From an uncultured Flavobacteriaceae bacterium (GTDB lineage Bacteria; Bacteroidota; Bacteroidia; Flavobacteriales; Flavobacteriaceae), in NCBI GenBank assembly GCA_947494325.1, contig CANLUS010000001.1:62001-126000 (forward strand): a stretch of 64,000 nt of DNA, given 5' to 3'. Under the pieces are notes generated by a model. The model was given only the letters and a program-made list of their open reading frames with translations, searched no databases and had not been told where the DNA came from. Positions within the stretch are counted from its first letter, which is position 1, and every line of letters begins with the position of its first letter. The translations under genes and the position numbers were made by a program. Shown here piece by piece: positions 54,280 through 63,740 of this stretch.

Positions 54280-55710
54280 ATGCAAATGAACGTAGTTGAT
54301 TTATTACAATCAAATAAATTTTCACAAGAAGTACATTTAAAGGGATGGGTTAGAACATTTAGAGCGAATCGTTTCATTGCCTTAAATGATGGATCTACTA
54401 TCAATAATATTCAATGTGTAGTTGATTTCGAAGCAACAGATGAAAGCTTGCTAAAAAGGATTACTACAGGTGCAGCAGTAGAAATTAAAGGTATCTTGAT
54501 TGAGAGTCAGGGGAAAGGACAAACGGTAGAGATACAGGTTAACACTATTGAAATTCTCGGTGATTCTAATCCCGAAGAATACCCTATACAACCAAAAAAA
54601 CATAGTTTCGAATTTTTACGCGAAAATGCGCATCTTAGAGCGCGTACTAACACTTTCGGCGCTGTTATGCGCGTTCGTTCAATGCTATCATTTGCGGTAC
54701 ATAAATATTTTACAGAAAACGGATTCTACAACTTTCATGCTCCAATTATTACGGGTTCGGATGCTGAAGGTGCAGGAGAAATGTTTAGAGTAACTACGAT
54801 ACCGGCCGATTCTCCTTCTAAAAATGAAGATGGATCAATTGACTATAGAAATGATTTTTTCGGAAAAGAAACTAATCTCACCGTTTCGGGACAATTAGAA
54901 GCCGAAACTTATGCAATGGCTTTGGGCAAAGTATATACATTCGGACCAACATTTAGAGCTGAAAATTCTAATACAACAAGACATTTGGCAGAGTTTTGGA
55001 TGATAGAACCTGAAGTGGCCTTTATGGATTTAAATGGCAACATGGAATTGGCTGAAGATTTTATTAAATCGGTGGTTACATATGCGCTTGAGCATTGTAA
55101 AGAAGATATTGAATTTTTAGATCAACGTCTTACAAAAGAGGAAAGTACAAAACCAATGATAGAAAGGAGTGATATGTCCTTGTTAGAAAAATTGAATTTT
55201 GTTGTTGAGAATGATTTCAAACGTATTAGTTATACTGAAGCAATTGATATTTTAAAGAACTCAAAACCTAATAAAAAGAAGAAATTTAAGTTTCCGATAC
55301 ATGAATGGGGGGCAGATTTACAAAGCGAACATGAACGTTTTCTTGTGGAAAAGCACTTCAAATGCCCGGTTATTTTGTTTGATTATCCTGCGAATATAAA
55401 GGCTTTTTATATGCGCCTCAATGAAGATGGAAAAACAGTAAGAGCAATGGATGTATTGTTTCCGGGTATTGGTGAGATTGCAGGTGGTTCCCAGAGAGAA
55501 GAGCGTTTAGATGTATTGAAGGAAAAAATAAAAGCCTTAGATATTGACGAAAAAGAACTTTGGTGGTATTTAGATTTAAGGAAATTTGGTACGGCAGAAC
55601 ATTCTGGTTTCGGCCTAGGATTTGAACGTTTAGTTCAATTTACGACGGGTATGAGTAATATTAGAGACGTAATTCCGTTTCCTAGAACACCACAGAACGC
55701 AGAGTTTTAA
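54280..55710 (+). CDS. asnS: Asparaginyl-tRNA synthetase
   Basis: A 476-residue class IIb aminoacyl-tRNA synthetase. It has an N-terminal OB-fold anticodon-binding domain (about 15-105), motif 1 around [18 protein letters not shown], motif 2 ([22 protein letters not shown]) and motif 3 ([27 protein letters not shown]). The Asn-type features, not AspRS, are supported by length and by the motif 2 loop. The start is either the ATG at 54280 or the one at 54286; the former is used here. Confidence 0.96.
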   Translation: MQMNVVDLLQSNKFSQEVHLKGWVRTFRANRFIALNDGSTINNIQCVVDFEATDESLLKRITTGAAVEIKGILIESQGKGQTVEIQVNTIEILGDSNPEEYPIQPKKHSFEFLRENAHLRARTNTFGAVMRVRSMLSFAVHKYFTENGFYNFHAPIITGSDAEGAGEMFRVTTIPADSPSKNEDGSIDYRNDFFGKETNLTVSGQLEAETYAMALGKVYTFGPTFRAENSNTTRHLAEFWMIEPEVAFMDLNGNMELAEDFIKSVVTYALEHCKEDIEFLDQRLTKEESTKPMIERSDMSLLEKLNFVVENDFKRISYTEAIDILKNSKPNKKKKFKFPIHEWGADLQSEHERFLVEKHFKCPVILFDYPANIKAFYMRLNEDGKTVRAMDVLFPGIGEIAGGSQREERLDVLKEKIKALDIDEKELWWYLDLRKFGTAEHSGFGLGFERLVQFTTGMSNIRDVIPFPRTPQNAEF

Positions 55711-55739
55711 GAATAAGAAATGATCAAAATATAAGAAAT

Positions 55740-57242
55740 ATGAAAAAGTTAATTCTAATTACAATGAGCATGCTCACCTTTTCTTTTACCTTTTCTCAGG
55801 TTGAAGAGGTTGAAATTGAAGAAACCGTTATAGAGAGTACTGAATCTAATGTAAACTCTTTATACAGTAAAAGTACTTCCGATATTGTAACAGGAGAAAT
55901 AGATAATACCCTTTTAATTTTTAAAGGAAGAAACACCTCTTTATATGGATTAAAGGATAAAAATAATAACGTTTTAGTGAAACCTATTTTCAGCTCTATT
56001 ACGACCTATGGTTCTACTAAAGATCGTATTTTAGCGCGCTTTGATTGGAAAAAGAATGGTGTAATCGATAGTAAAGGAAATATCATAATACCATTTGAAT
56101 ACTCGGGCATTTCAAAAAATAAAAATCAGTTTATTGCAACAAAAAATAATCAAAAACAATTGCTTGATTATTACGGAAAACCTTTACTTAAGAATACATA
56201 TGAAGATCTTTACTATTTAAATCAAAAATATATTAAGGTAAAAAGTAATGGTCTATATGGTATTTTAAAATTAAATGGAGAAGAGATGTTTCCTGCGGAG
56301 TACGAGGAAATCAATCATTATTCTTCTCAAGATTGGTTCTTATTGAATCAAAATGGAAAAACGATCATTAAAAATAGCGAAGGGAAAAGAGTTTTCGGAA
56401 AACAGTATACAAGTATTTCGAAATTAGATTATGACTTTAAATACATTCTTGCAGAAAAAAATGGAAAGTACGGTATTATCAATAAATATAATGACATTGT
56501 AGCACCATTTATTTTTGACACGGTTAGTAAAGAATATGACAATCGATTGTTTACGGTACAAGAGAATGGAAAATGGGGTGTATATAGTATTCTTTTCGAT
56601 ACTTACATTGTGAAACCAGAATATGATGCAATACAAAAGGTATCAAGCGGCTACTATGTATTGGACAAACAATCAAGCAAAACATTTATCAATTTATTGT
56701 CTAATAAGAAAGTTGATTTTTCTAATTATGACAAAATAAATAATTACGTCTCTTATAACATTGTTAGAGTTGAAAATAACAGTTTAAAAGGTGGTGTAGA
56801 TGTCAATAGCGGAAAATTAATTATTCCTTTAAAATATCAATATTTAGATATTTCTTCTAATTATATCAAGGCAAGATTACCAAACACAAAACTATCTGAT
56901 GTTTATGATACTAAAGGTAAATTATTGTTTGAAAATGTTACACAGATTAATCGTCTAAAAGATTATTTCTACCGCGTATCAAGTAATGGAAAAGTTGGTG
57001 TAATCAGTAGAAATAAAATTATTATCGATGCTAAATACGATTTTATTAAAGGTTTTAAGAATTTAGCTGCCTTTGTAGTGAAACAAAATGAAAAATATGG
57101 ATTGGTTGATCATGATAACCAATTCTTAATACCGCTAGGAAAATCTAAAATTACGGTCGATGAAGCAAAAAATGTGGTACATTGGAAAGACAAAAAATAT
57201 ATGGTCAGCTTAGGTAAATTGGTTGCAATAAAACAGAAGTAA
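55740..57242 (+). CDS. Exported WG-repeat protein
   Basis: A 500-residue exported protein (signal peptide about 1-19, SFTFSQ). At least eight WG (KWG) repeats of about 45-50 residues are seen, for example NGLYGILKLNGEEMFPAEYEEI, GKYGIINKYNDIVAPFIFD, GKWGVYSILF and GKVGVISRNKIIIDAKYDFI. These form beta-propeller-like or solenoid blades used for binding. The role is unknown. It lies between asnS and rpoN on the same strand (29 bp and 3 bp gaps), so it may be cotranscribed with rpoN. Confidence 0.85.
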   Translation: MKKLILITMSMLTFSFTFSQVEEVEIEETVIESTESNVNSLYSKSTSDIVTGEIDNTLLIFKGRNTSLYGLKDKNNNVLVKPIFSSITTYGSTKDRILARFDWKKNGVIDSKGNIIIPFEYSGISKNKNQFIATKNNQKQLLDYYGKPLLKNTYEDLYYLNQKYIKVKSNGLYGILKLNGEEMFPAEYEEINHYSSQDWFLLNQNGKTIIKNSEGKRVFGKQYTSISKLDYDFKYILAEKNGKYGIINKYNDIVAPFIFDTVSKEYDNRLFTVQENGKWGVYSILFDTYIVKPEYDAIQKVSSGYYVLDKQSSKTFINLLSNKKVDFSNYDKINNYVSYNIVRVENNSLKGGVDVNSGKLIIPLKYQYLDISSNYIKARLPNTKLSDVYDTKGKLLFENVTQINRLKDYFYRVSSNGKVGVISRNKIIIDAKYDFIKGFKNLAAFVVKQNEKYGLVDHDNQFLIPLGKSKITVDEAKNVVHWKDKKYMVSLGKLVAIKQK

Positions 57243-57245
57243 TAT

Positions 57246-58697
57246 ATGCTTAAACAAAATCTTCATTATAAATTATTACAGAAATTATCGCCTCAACAAA
57301 TTCAGTTGATGAAGTTAATTCAATTGCCAACGCAAGCTTTTGAAGATAAAATAAAGCAAGAAATTGAAGAAAATCCGGCGCTAGAATCTGGTAAGGAAGC
57401 CAAAGATGCTACCGATGAAGAGGCTAGAAATGAATATGAAGATGCTGGAAACGAAACTATTGAAACAGACATCAATATTGATGACTATTTAAGTGACGAT
57501 GAAACGCCCAGCTACAAATTACAAGCCAATAATTATAGCGATAGTGATGATGACAAACATATTCCGTATGCATCGGGAACATCATTTAATCAACATTTAA
57601 AAGCTCAATTAAACACAGTCATTCTAAGTGAGCACGAACGTCAAATTGCTGAATTTTTAGTAGGAAGTATTGATGAAAGCGGGTATATAAGAAGATCTAT
57701 CGAGGATATTGTCGATGATTTAGCTTTTACAGCGAATATTTATACCACTGAGGACGAAGTGTCGAGCATGTTAAAAATAGTGCATCAACTAGATCCAGCT
57801 GGAGTAGGTGCCACCACGTTGGAGGAATGTTTATTGATACAGCTCAAAAGAAAAAGAGAAAAAGAGGAACGTGATTTAGCCATCGAAATTTTAGAAAATG
57901 CTTTTGATCACTTTGTTAAAAAGCACTACAAAAAGTTACTTCAAAAATTTAATATTACTGAAGATCAATTAAAGGGTGCAATCCAGGAAATTGAAAAGCT
58001 AAACCCAAAACCGGGGGGATCATATGCTGGAAGTAATAAAATAGTAGAGCAAATTGTACCTGACTTTTCGATTAAAATTATTGAGGGTCAATTGGAGCTG
58101 ACCCTAAATTCTCGGAATGCTCCCGAGCTCCATATCTCATCGGAATATAACAATATGTTAAAGGGATATAAAGAATCGAAAGACAAATCTAAATCTCAGA
58201 AAGACGCTGTTTTATTTATCAAACAAAAATTAGATGCAGCCAAATGGTTTATTGACGCAATTAAACAACGTCAGCAAACGTTGTTGTTAACCATGAATGC
58301 AATTATGCATAGACAAGAGGCCTATTTCTTATCTGGAGATGAGCGTAAGTTAAAACCGATGATCTTAAAAGATATCGCTGATAAAATAAATATGGATGTC
58401 TCTACGGTATCGAGGGTGGCAAATAGTAAATATGTCGATACTCCTTACGGAACAAAACTGATTAAAGAATTCTTTTCAGAATCAATGAAAAACGATCAAG
58501 GAGAAGATATTTCGACCCGCGAAATAAAAAAAATCCTTCAAACCGTTATTGAAGAAGAGAATAAAAAGAAACCTTTAACTGATGATAAGCTCTCGGCTAT
58601 ATTAAAAGAAAAGGGATATTTAATTGCACGAAGAACTGTAGCTAAATATAGAGAACAGCTAGATATTCCTGTAGCTCGGTTACGTAAAGAAATATAA
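57246..58697 (+). CDS. rpoN: RNA polymerase sigma-54 factor
   Basis: A 483-residue sigma-54. Region I is Gln/Leu rich (LLQKLSPQQIQLMKLIQLPTQAFEDKIKQEIEENPALE), region II is acidic (about 55-100), then the core-binding domain, the helix-turn-helix (ISTREIKKILQ region) and the RpoN box ARRTVAKYREQL near the C-terminus, which contacts the -24 promoter element. Sigma-54 needs an AAA+ activator, none of which is in the window. It starts 3 bp after the WG-repeat gene and ends 2 bp before the PAP2-like gene. Confidence 0.97.
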   Translation: MLKQNLHYKLLQKLSPQQIQLMKLIQLPTQAFEDKIKQEIEENPALESGKEAKDATDEEARNEYEDAGNETIETDINIDDYLSDDETPSYKLQANNYSDSDDDKHIPYASGTSFNQHLKAQLNTVILSEHERQIAEFLVGSIDESGYIRRSIEDIVDDLAFTANIYTTEDEVSSMLKIVHQLDPAGVGATTLEECLLIQLKRKREKEERDLAIEILENAFDHFVKKHYKKLLQKFNITEDQLKGAIQEIEKLNPKPGGSYAGSNKIVEQIVPDFSIKIIEGQLELTLNSRNAPELHISSEYNNMLKGYKESKDKSKSQKDAVLFIKQKLDAAKWFIDAIKQRQQTLLLTMNAIMHRQEAYFLSGDERKLKPMILKDIADKINMDVSTVSRVANSKYVDTPYGTKLIKEFFSESMKNDQGEDISTREIKKILQTVIEEENKKKPLTDDKLSAILKEKGYLIARRTVAKYREQLDIPVARLRKEI

Positions 58698-58699
58698 CT

Positions 58700-59314
58700 A
58701 TGTTATTTCACAGAGCCATTTCCTACATTTTTCATCCTATTGTGTTTTCTATAATTGCGACACTACTCTATTTCATAGCCTTGCCCAGTCACATTACTAA
58801 GCAATCTGAATATTATATTTTGATTCTTATATTTTTGGCCACTTACGTCACTCCATTACTATTATTAGCCTTTTTAAAAGGTTTTAAAATGATTCAAAGC
58901 TATCATTTAGAATCGATAAATGAACGTAAATTTCCAACGTTATTTATGATCGTTTTATTTGGTCTATTGGGTAAGAAACTACTTGAAGTTCGCGCACTTG
59001 ACTTATTGGCTTATTCATTCTTTGCCTGTGCTCTGGCCTTACTATGTGTGTATATGCTTTTTTTTGCAAATCTAAAAACAAGTTTACACACCATGAGTAT
59101 TGCTGGGTTAATTGGCTTTACTTGCGTTGTAAGTTATCAATACAAACTGAATCTATTACTACCTCTTATGGTATTATTTCTTCTTGCGGGAATTATTTCA
59201 ACGGCGAGATTAAAGTTACAAGCGCATAAACCAAAAGAAGTATACATTGGTTTTTTGATTGGTTTTAGCACACAGTTAGTGACATATTATATATGTAGTA
59301 CTTATAATATATAA
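58700..59314 (+). CDS. PAP2-like integral membrane protein
   Basis: A 204-residue protein with about six transmembrane helices. It shows traces of the phosphatidic acid phosphatase type 2 layout: KTSLHTMSIAGLIGF where the SGH motif would be, and ARLKLQAHKPKEVYIGFLIG where the usual SRx5Hx3D block would be, but with Glu in place of the catalytic-relay Asp. It could be a lipid or isoprenoid diphosphate phosphatase with relaxed motifs, or a non-catalytic relative. Its 3' end overlaps the convergent gene by 13 bp. Confidence 0.7.
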   Translation: MLFHRAISYIFHPIVFSIIATLLYFIALPSHITKQSEYYILILIFLATYVTPLLLLAFLKGFKMIQSYHLESINERKFPTLFMIVLFGLLGKKLLEVRALDLLAYSFFACALALLCVYMLFFANLKTSLHTMSIAGLIGFTCVVSYQYKLNLLLPLMVLFLLAGIISTARLKLQAHKPKEVYIGFLIGFSTQLVTYYICSTYNI

Positions 59315-59979
59315 AAGATAAGTCCAATTCTTAAGTCTCTTCCTCCTATTGGTGTTTCTGCCGGACTTATTAATGCCTCGGATGAAAATATATCGTTCAG
59401 TCCGTAATATACATTCAGATTCCAAGTTCCAAAACCAGCTCCAAGGGTCAACCCATATTGAAATTTATTAATTTCTTTTATTCCTCTAACTCTTAAAACA
59501 CCATCCTTCTTAAGTTTTGCATTAGATGCAAAAACATATCCCATCTTAACTCCAGTATATATTCTCCAAAATTTATATCTAGTAGCGGTAGATGTTCTCC
59601 ATCTAATCTCAATTGGTAACTCTATAGTATGCATTGAAAATTTATTTCTATCAAATGACCTAACCTCTTCAAATGTAGTAATTCCACCTGTTTCTTCAAT
59701 TTTCAAATCTTGAAAATAGGTATTTCTCCCGTAACCGAGCCCAATTCCAAAACCAAAATCTCTCTTTTTATTTACAGGAAGATCCTTAATGTATCCAAAA
59801 AAAATACCGTTTGATAAACCATTCTGACTAATCCCAGTTGGTAAGTTATACAAGGAATTATAAGTCGCTCCAATATAGAATTGATCTTCTAAATAGGCCT
59901 TACTACTTATAGAGTCCTTAGATTGAGCCAATGACATGTTCGTCATAATAACAGTCAGGATAAGGATAATTTTTTTCAT
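59302..59979 (-). CDS. PorT-like outer-membrane beta-barrel protein
   Basis: A 225-residue exported protein (signal peptide about 1-18, NMSLAQ). Strands with alternating aromatic and small residues (FGFGIGLGYGRNTYF, ITGVKMGYVFA-like segment, GLTLGAGFGTWNLNVYYGL) end in a terminal strand LRIGLIFYIL, the pattern of small eight-strand barrels related to PorT of the type IX secretion system. It lies between the rpoN group and the ExbB/ExbD cluster; its function is not proven. Confidence 0.78.
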   Translation of the reverse strand: MKKIILILTVIMTNMSLAQSKDSISSKAYLEDQFYIGATYNSLYNLPTGISQNGLSNGIFFGYIKDLPVNKKRDFGFGIGLGYGRNTYFQDLKIEETGGITTFEEVRSFDRNKFSMHTIELPIEIRWRTSTATRYKFWRIYTGVKMGYVFASNAKLKKDGVLRVRGIKEINKFQYGLTLGAGFGTWNLNVYYGLNDIFSSEALISPAETPIGGRDLRIGLIFYIL

Positions 59980-60010
59980 TCTGATTTGACGAGTATACTT
60001 TTATAAAATA

Positions 60011-60041
60011 AAAAAAGGCAATCGGTTAGATTGCCTTTTTT
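60011..60041 (-). terminator. Intrinsic terminator after the ExbB/ExbD cluster
   Basis: AAAAAAGGCAATC (60011-60023) and GATTGCCTTTTTT (60029-60041) form a 13-bp stem with a 5-base loop. Confidence 0.88.
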
Positions 60042-60056
60042 AATTATAAAAACCGA

Positions 60057-60527
60057 TTAGTTTTTAATATTGTCTAGAGCACTACCCTTACGAGTAGAAT
60101 AATTAAGCTTTAATGCATTAACATCTCTCAGTTCAATTTTTATATCGGTAATAGTTCCAACATTGGCGTCCATATCAGCTTTGATTGAAGTTGTCATCAA
60201 TGGAATATCCTTTTGCGTACGCTTTCTTCTTTCTTCAAAAATGAAAGCTGGTACGTCCGAAACCTTAGAAATTCTATCATTCAACTGAATCAAATCACCT
60301 GGAGAACCGTCTTTTGCTTTACCAACGTAGATATAACTCACCAAACTCTTCTTCTCTAATTTCTTAACCTCCGTTGCCTTAGGCAATACAGGTTGTTGAA
60401 TCTTCAATGATGTTTCACGCATCACCGTTGTCACCATAAAAAAGAATAATAACATAAAAACAATATCCGGTAAGGAGGCCGTAGAAATACCAGGCGTTCC
60501 TTTTTTCTTTTTTCCAAATTTAGCCAT
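60057..60527 (-). CDS. ExbD/TolR family biopolymer transport protein (second copy)
   Basis: A 156-residue single-span protein. The transmembrane helix contains the proton-relaying Asp in SLPDIVFMLLFFFMVTT, and the remainder is a periplasmic ExbD/TolR domain. With ExbB/TolQ it uses proton flow to power TonB- or Tol-like processes. It is the last of four genes, 8 bp after the first exbD. Confidence 0.93.
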   Translation of the reverse strand: MAKFGKKKKGTPGISTASLPDIVFMLLFFFMVTTVMRETSLKIQQPVLPKATEVKKLEKKSLVSYIYVGKAKDGSPGDLIQLNDRISKVSDVPAFIFEERRKRTQKDIPLMTTSIKADMDANVGTITDIKIELRDVNALKLNYSTRKGSALDNIKN

Positions 60528-60535
60528 ACTTATTC

Positions 60536-61126
60536 TTATTTAGTTGGTTCAGCCTCAGAGATAATTTGAGGGTAAATATTTATTTTAATATCTTTCTGCT
60601 GCTCATAGTTAAGTCTATCAAAATCCTTGCCATATTTCTTGTTCGAATAGCGATTTCTAAGCACTGTATATGCTCCTACTAGTTCATTTTGAACTGAGAT
60701 ATAAGTAGCGTACGATGTTCCTCTATCACTCTGTAAAGAAATAATTGCCTTTTTTGGATGATCTGATGATGCTGGATCTTTTGCTCCTTCACACCAACTA
60801 CAAACGCTTAGGTCTTGACTTGCCATATCTGCAGCAGAACCTCCACCATTATCAATAAAATTAATCGCAGCTTCACGCAAATCTTCCACTTTCATATATT
60901 GATCACCTTCAACTAAGATCTCGTTACGTCTATTAACATTAACTTCGAAAACATTCTTCTCTTTTAATACCGGAGGTACTACATCTTCTGGCTGTTTCTC
61001 AGGTAATTTTCGAGAAATACCAGTATCTACATCCATTGTTGTTGTTACTAAAAAGAAAATCAATAACAAGAACGCTATATCGGCCATAGAACCTGCATTA
61101 ATTTCTGGGGTGTCTCTTCTAGCCAT
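60536..61126 (-). CDS. ExbD/TolR family protein with CxxC insertion (first copy)
   Basis: A 196-residue ExbD-type protein. The transmembrane Asp is at residue 16 (MADIAFLLLIFFLV). The periplasmic domain has an insertion of about 25 residues carrying CSWC (Cys109/Cys112) next to a basic DHPKKA segment, which is not part of the standard ExbD/TolR domain. The cysteines could form a disulfide in the periplasm. It lies 6 bp after the 164-residue membrane protein gene. Confidence 0.93.
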   Translation of the reverse strand: MARRDTPEINAGSMADIAFLLLIFFLVTTTMDVDTGISRKLPEKQPEDVVPPVLKEKNVFEVNVNRRNEILVEGDQYMKVEDLREAAINFIDNGGGSAADMASQDLSVCSWCEGAKDPASSDHPKKAIISLQSDRGTSYATYISVQNELVGAYTVLRNRYSNKKYGKDFDRLNYEQQKDIKINIYPQIISEAEPTK

Positions 61127-61132
61127 AGTTCT

Positions 61133-61627
61133 TTATTTTACTAAATTCTTAACGATTCCAAAACCAATGATTCCTAAACCAGCAGCTCCTAATATTCCAG
61201 TAAATGTAATCAAACCACTTACCCATTTCGTTACTGATTTTGCCTCTTCACCTGTGAGAATTTTTCCAGAAGTATCTTTAATTTCAATTACTTCTCCTAA
61301 AGCACCTGTTGCCAAGTCATCTGAAGCTGTAAAATGAGTCACTAGTAAAAGTGCTACCAGAATTCCTACACCTATTAAGGTCTTTTTTAAGTTTTGAGGA
61401 TTCTTTACTAAACCTGCAATCGATAAAATAATCGCTGTTGCAGCAACCAATACCAAAATAAAAATAGCAAACCCTACAAAAGGTCCAATGATACTGTTTT
61501 GAGCAGCCTCGTCAATTTTTAAAGTGTCGTCGCCTACCATAATAATCCTTACCATGAAGAAAGCTCCAATAAGGCTAATGATAGCGGCCACTATCGTTAA
61601 TATTTTTGATAATTTATTATTGTCCAT
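61133..61627 (-). CDS. Membrane protein of the ExbB/ExbD cluster, unknown
   Basis: A 164-residue protein with four transmembrane helices (about 9-29, 47-72, 84-101 and 134-158), the last after a short Asp/Glu-containing loop (TGALGEVIEIKDTSGKILTG). I do not recognise the family. Its fixed place between exbB (8 bp) and exbD (6 bp) suggests an added subunit of the motor. Confidence 0.82.
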   Translation of the reverse strand: MDNNKLSKILTIVAAIISLIGAFFMVRIIMVGDDTLKIDEAAQNSIIGPFVGFAIFILVLVAATAIILSIAGLVKNPQNLKKTLIGVGILVALLLVTHFTASDDLATGALGEVIEIKDTSGKILTGEEAKSVTKWVSGLITFTGILGAAGLGIIGFGIVKNLVK

Positions 61628-61635
61628 GTTATCTC

Positions 61636-62370
61636 TTATTTTTTATGTCTAACCAAAAGGTCAACAAGCGTTATTGAAGCATCTTCCATATTATTTACAA
61701 TACCATCTACTTTCGAGATAATATAATTGTAAAAAATTTGAAGGATAATCGCTACAACTAAACCAAATACAGTCGTTAATAAGGCTACTTTAATACCACC
61801 CGCAACAATAGAAGGAGAAATATCCCCTGCTGCTGCAATTGCATCAAACGCTCCAATCATACCAATTACTGTCCCCATGAACCCAAGCATTGGTGCCAAA
61901 GCGATAAATAATGATAACCAAGAAATATTCTTTTCTAATAATCCCATCTGAACACCTCCATAGCTCACAACTGCTTTTTCAGCTTGATCTACTCCTTCGT
62001 CCATTCTATCTAATCCTTGATAAAAGATAGATGCAACAGGTCCTTTTGTATTTCTACAAACTTCTTTTGCTGCTTCTACACCTCCAGAAGATAATGCATC
62101 TTCAACACTAGCAACTAATTTATTAGTATTTGTAGTAGCCATGTTTAAGTATATAATTCTTTCTATTGCAATAGCTAATCCTAAGATCAAACAAACCAAA
62201 ACAATTCCCATAAAAAATGGACCTCCTTCTATAAAACGTTGTTTCAACTCTTGGTGAAATGTTTTTTCAACTGCTGCTGCCTCTTCAGTTTGAATTACAG
62301 CTGCAAAACTGTTTTGAACTGAACCTAAAAATAATCCTGTCATTGCTAGGATAGTAAATGCTTTTTTCAT
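61636..62370 (-). CDS. ExbB/TolQ/MotA family proton channel
   Basis: A 244-residue motor subunit. A signal-like hydrophobic N-terminus (about 1-23) is followed by a short periplasmic segment and three transmembrane helices; the channel region shows ISWLSLFIALAPMLGFMGTVIGMIGAFD and GIKVALLTTVFGLVVAIILQIFYNYI, the ExbB signatures. It forms the pentameric channel around the ExbD helices. It is the first gene of the four-gene cluster. Confidence 0.95.
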   Translation of the reverse strand: MKKAFTILAMTGLFLGSVQNSFAAVIQTEEAAAVEKTFHQELKQRFIEGGPFFMGIVLVCLILGLAIAIERIIYLNMATTNTNKLVASVEDALSSGGVEAAKEVCRNTKGPVASIFYQGLDRMDEGVDQAEKAVVSYGGVQMGLLEKNISWLSLFIALAPMLGFMGTVIGMIGAFDAIAAAGDISPSIVAGGIKVALLTTVFGLVVAIILQIFYNYIISKVDGIVNNMEDASITLVDLLVRHKK

Positions 62371-62407
62371 TGTGTGAATCTTAATTAATTAAATTAGTTA
62401 TTGGGTT

Positions 62408-62436
62408 TAAAGATATAAATTTTTTATTAAAAACAA
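62408..62436 (-). promoter_or_regulatory. Putative promoter of the ExbB/ExbD cluster
   Basis: On the minus strand TTG (62434-62436), 18 bp, then TATCTTTA (62408-62415), one mismatch from TAnnTTTG. It lies 38 bp before the exbB start codon, directly downstream of the tRNA gene. Confidence 0.4.
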
Positions 62437-62445
62437 CAATCTCAG

Positions 62446-62532
62446 CAGAGAGAAAGGGATTCGAACCCTTGTTATAATTTCTTATAAACACGCTTTCCAA
62501 GCGTGCGCCTTAAACCACTCGGCCACCTCTCT
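62446..62532 (-). tRNA. tRNA-Ser (anticodon GGA)
   Basis: An 87-nt class II tRNA. The acceptor strands AGAGAGG and TCTCTCT pair (one G-U), the D arm is GGCCGAGTGGTTTAAGGC, the anticodon stem CACGC/GCGTG encloses loop TTGGAAA with anticodon GGA, a long variable arm follows, and the T arm is AAGGGTTCGAATCCCTT. The discriminator is G, as expected for tRNA-Ser; CCA is not encoded. Confidence 0.97.
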
Positions 62533-62605
62533 AAATGTTAATTTTTAACTTTAGGACTGCCAAGTAACAAAAAATTATTTACTAAATAAAAAATTATCGA
62601 AAAAA

Positions 62606-63640
62606 CTAGCTCATTTCTCCGCGAAGGGCAGTTTCAAAAATTGACTTAAAATTGGCTTTTGGAATATTCTCTCCCAATAAATACATCAACTTAGCTACAG
62701 CAGATTCAGTTGTAATGTCTTTACCGCTAATAAGACCTATACGCTCTAATTGAACACTAGTTTCATAATGTCCTAAAATTACACTCCCACCTGCACACTG
62801 CGTTACATCTACAATAGGAATGCCTTTCTGTAATGTTTCTTTTAACAATTTAATGAACCATTTTTCTGTTGGCGCATTACCAGATCCATATGCCTCTAAA
62901 ATGACTCCTTTTAAGGTTGGTATTTTTAAAACACTCTCAACAACATTTTTAGTAATTCCTGGAAACAGCTTTAATATGACAATGTTCTCTTCTAATTTCT
63001 TTCTTATCTTAAGTTCACTCCCATTGAATTGATGATATGTTAAGCTTTCATTAAATTTTAAATGCACACCACTTTCAGCTAACGGTGGATAGTTCGGAGA
63101 GGTAAATGCTTCAAATTGCTCTGCATTAATTTTGGTAGTCCTATTTGCTCTATATAGTTTATACTCAAAATAAAGACCTACCTCTTTAACATGTGGTTCA
63201 TCCGTTTTTTCGTTTCGAGAAGCCGCAATCTGAACTGCTGTAATCAGATTCTCTTTAGCATCAGTTCTGAGGTCTCCAATAGGTAGTTGAGAACCCGTAA
63301 AAATAATAGGTTTCGTTAAATTCTCAATCATAAAACTTATAGCAGATGACGTGTAAGACATGGTATCAGATCCGGTAAGTACTACAAATCCATCTTTCTT
63401 CGAATAATATTGTTCTATTATCTCAACAATATCTACCCAATACCGTGTATTCATATTCGACGAATCAATAGGTTCTTCAAAAGAAACTGCCTCGATATTG
63501 CAATTGAGTTGATTCAATTCTGGTATCTTATCATATAAATGATTAAAATCAAATGCTTTCAAAGCATTCGACTCATAATCTTTTATCATACCAATGGTTC
63601 CACCAGTGTAAATCAATAATATTTCGGGAGTTGTTGTCAT
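62606..63640 (-). CDS. ansA: Type I L-asparaginase
   Basis: A 344-residue cytoplasmic L-asparaginase, which converts L-asparagine to aspartate and ammonia. The two Thr-containing motifs are YTGGTIGM (nucleophile Thr) and VLTGSDTMSYTSSA (the second catalytic Thr with its Asp). No signal peptide is seen, consistent with the type I cytoplasmic form. It is a single gene, transcribed divergently from the partial protease gene at the right edge. Confidence 0.95.
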   Translation of the reverse strand: MTTTPEILLIYTGGTIGMIKDYESNALKAFDFNHLYDKIPELNQLNCNIEAVSFEEPIDSSNMNTRYWVDIVEIIEQYYSKKDGFVVLTGSDTMSYTSSAISFMIENLTKPIIFTGSQLPIGDLRTDAKENLITAVQIAASRNEKTDEPHVKEVGLYFEYKLYRANRTTKINAEQFEAFTSPNYPPLAESGVHLKFNESLTYHQFNGSELKIRKKLEENIVILKLFPGITKNVVESVLKIPTLKGVILEAYGSGNAPTEKWFIKLLKETLQKGIPIVDVTQCAGGSVILGHYETSVQLERIGLISGKDITTESAVAKLMYLLGENIPKANFKSIFETALRGEMS

Positions 63641-63740
63641 ATTGTCATAATAACTTCAATAAATTATAATTATTTGTAAATCAATTAGTTAAGTGAATTA
63701 AATTGTAGTTTAACAAAGAAATAGCACTTCCTATTTTATT

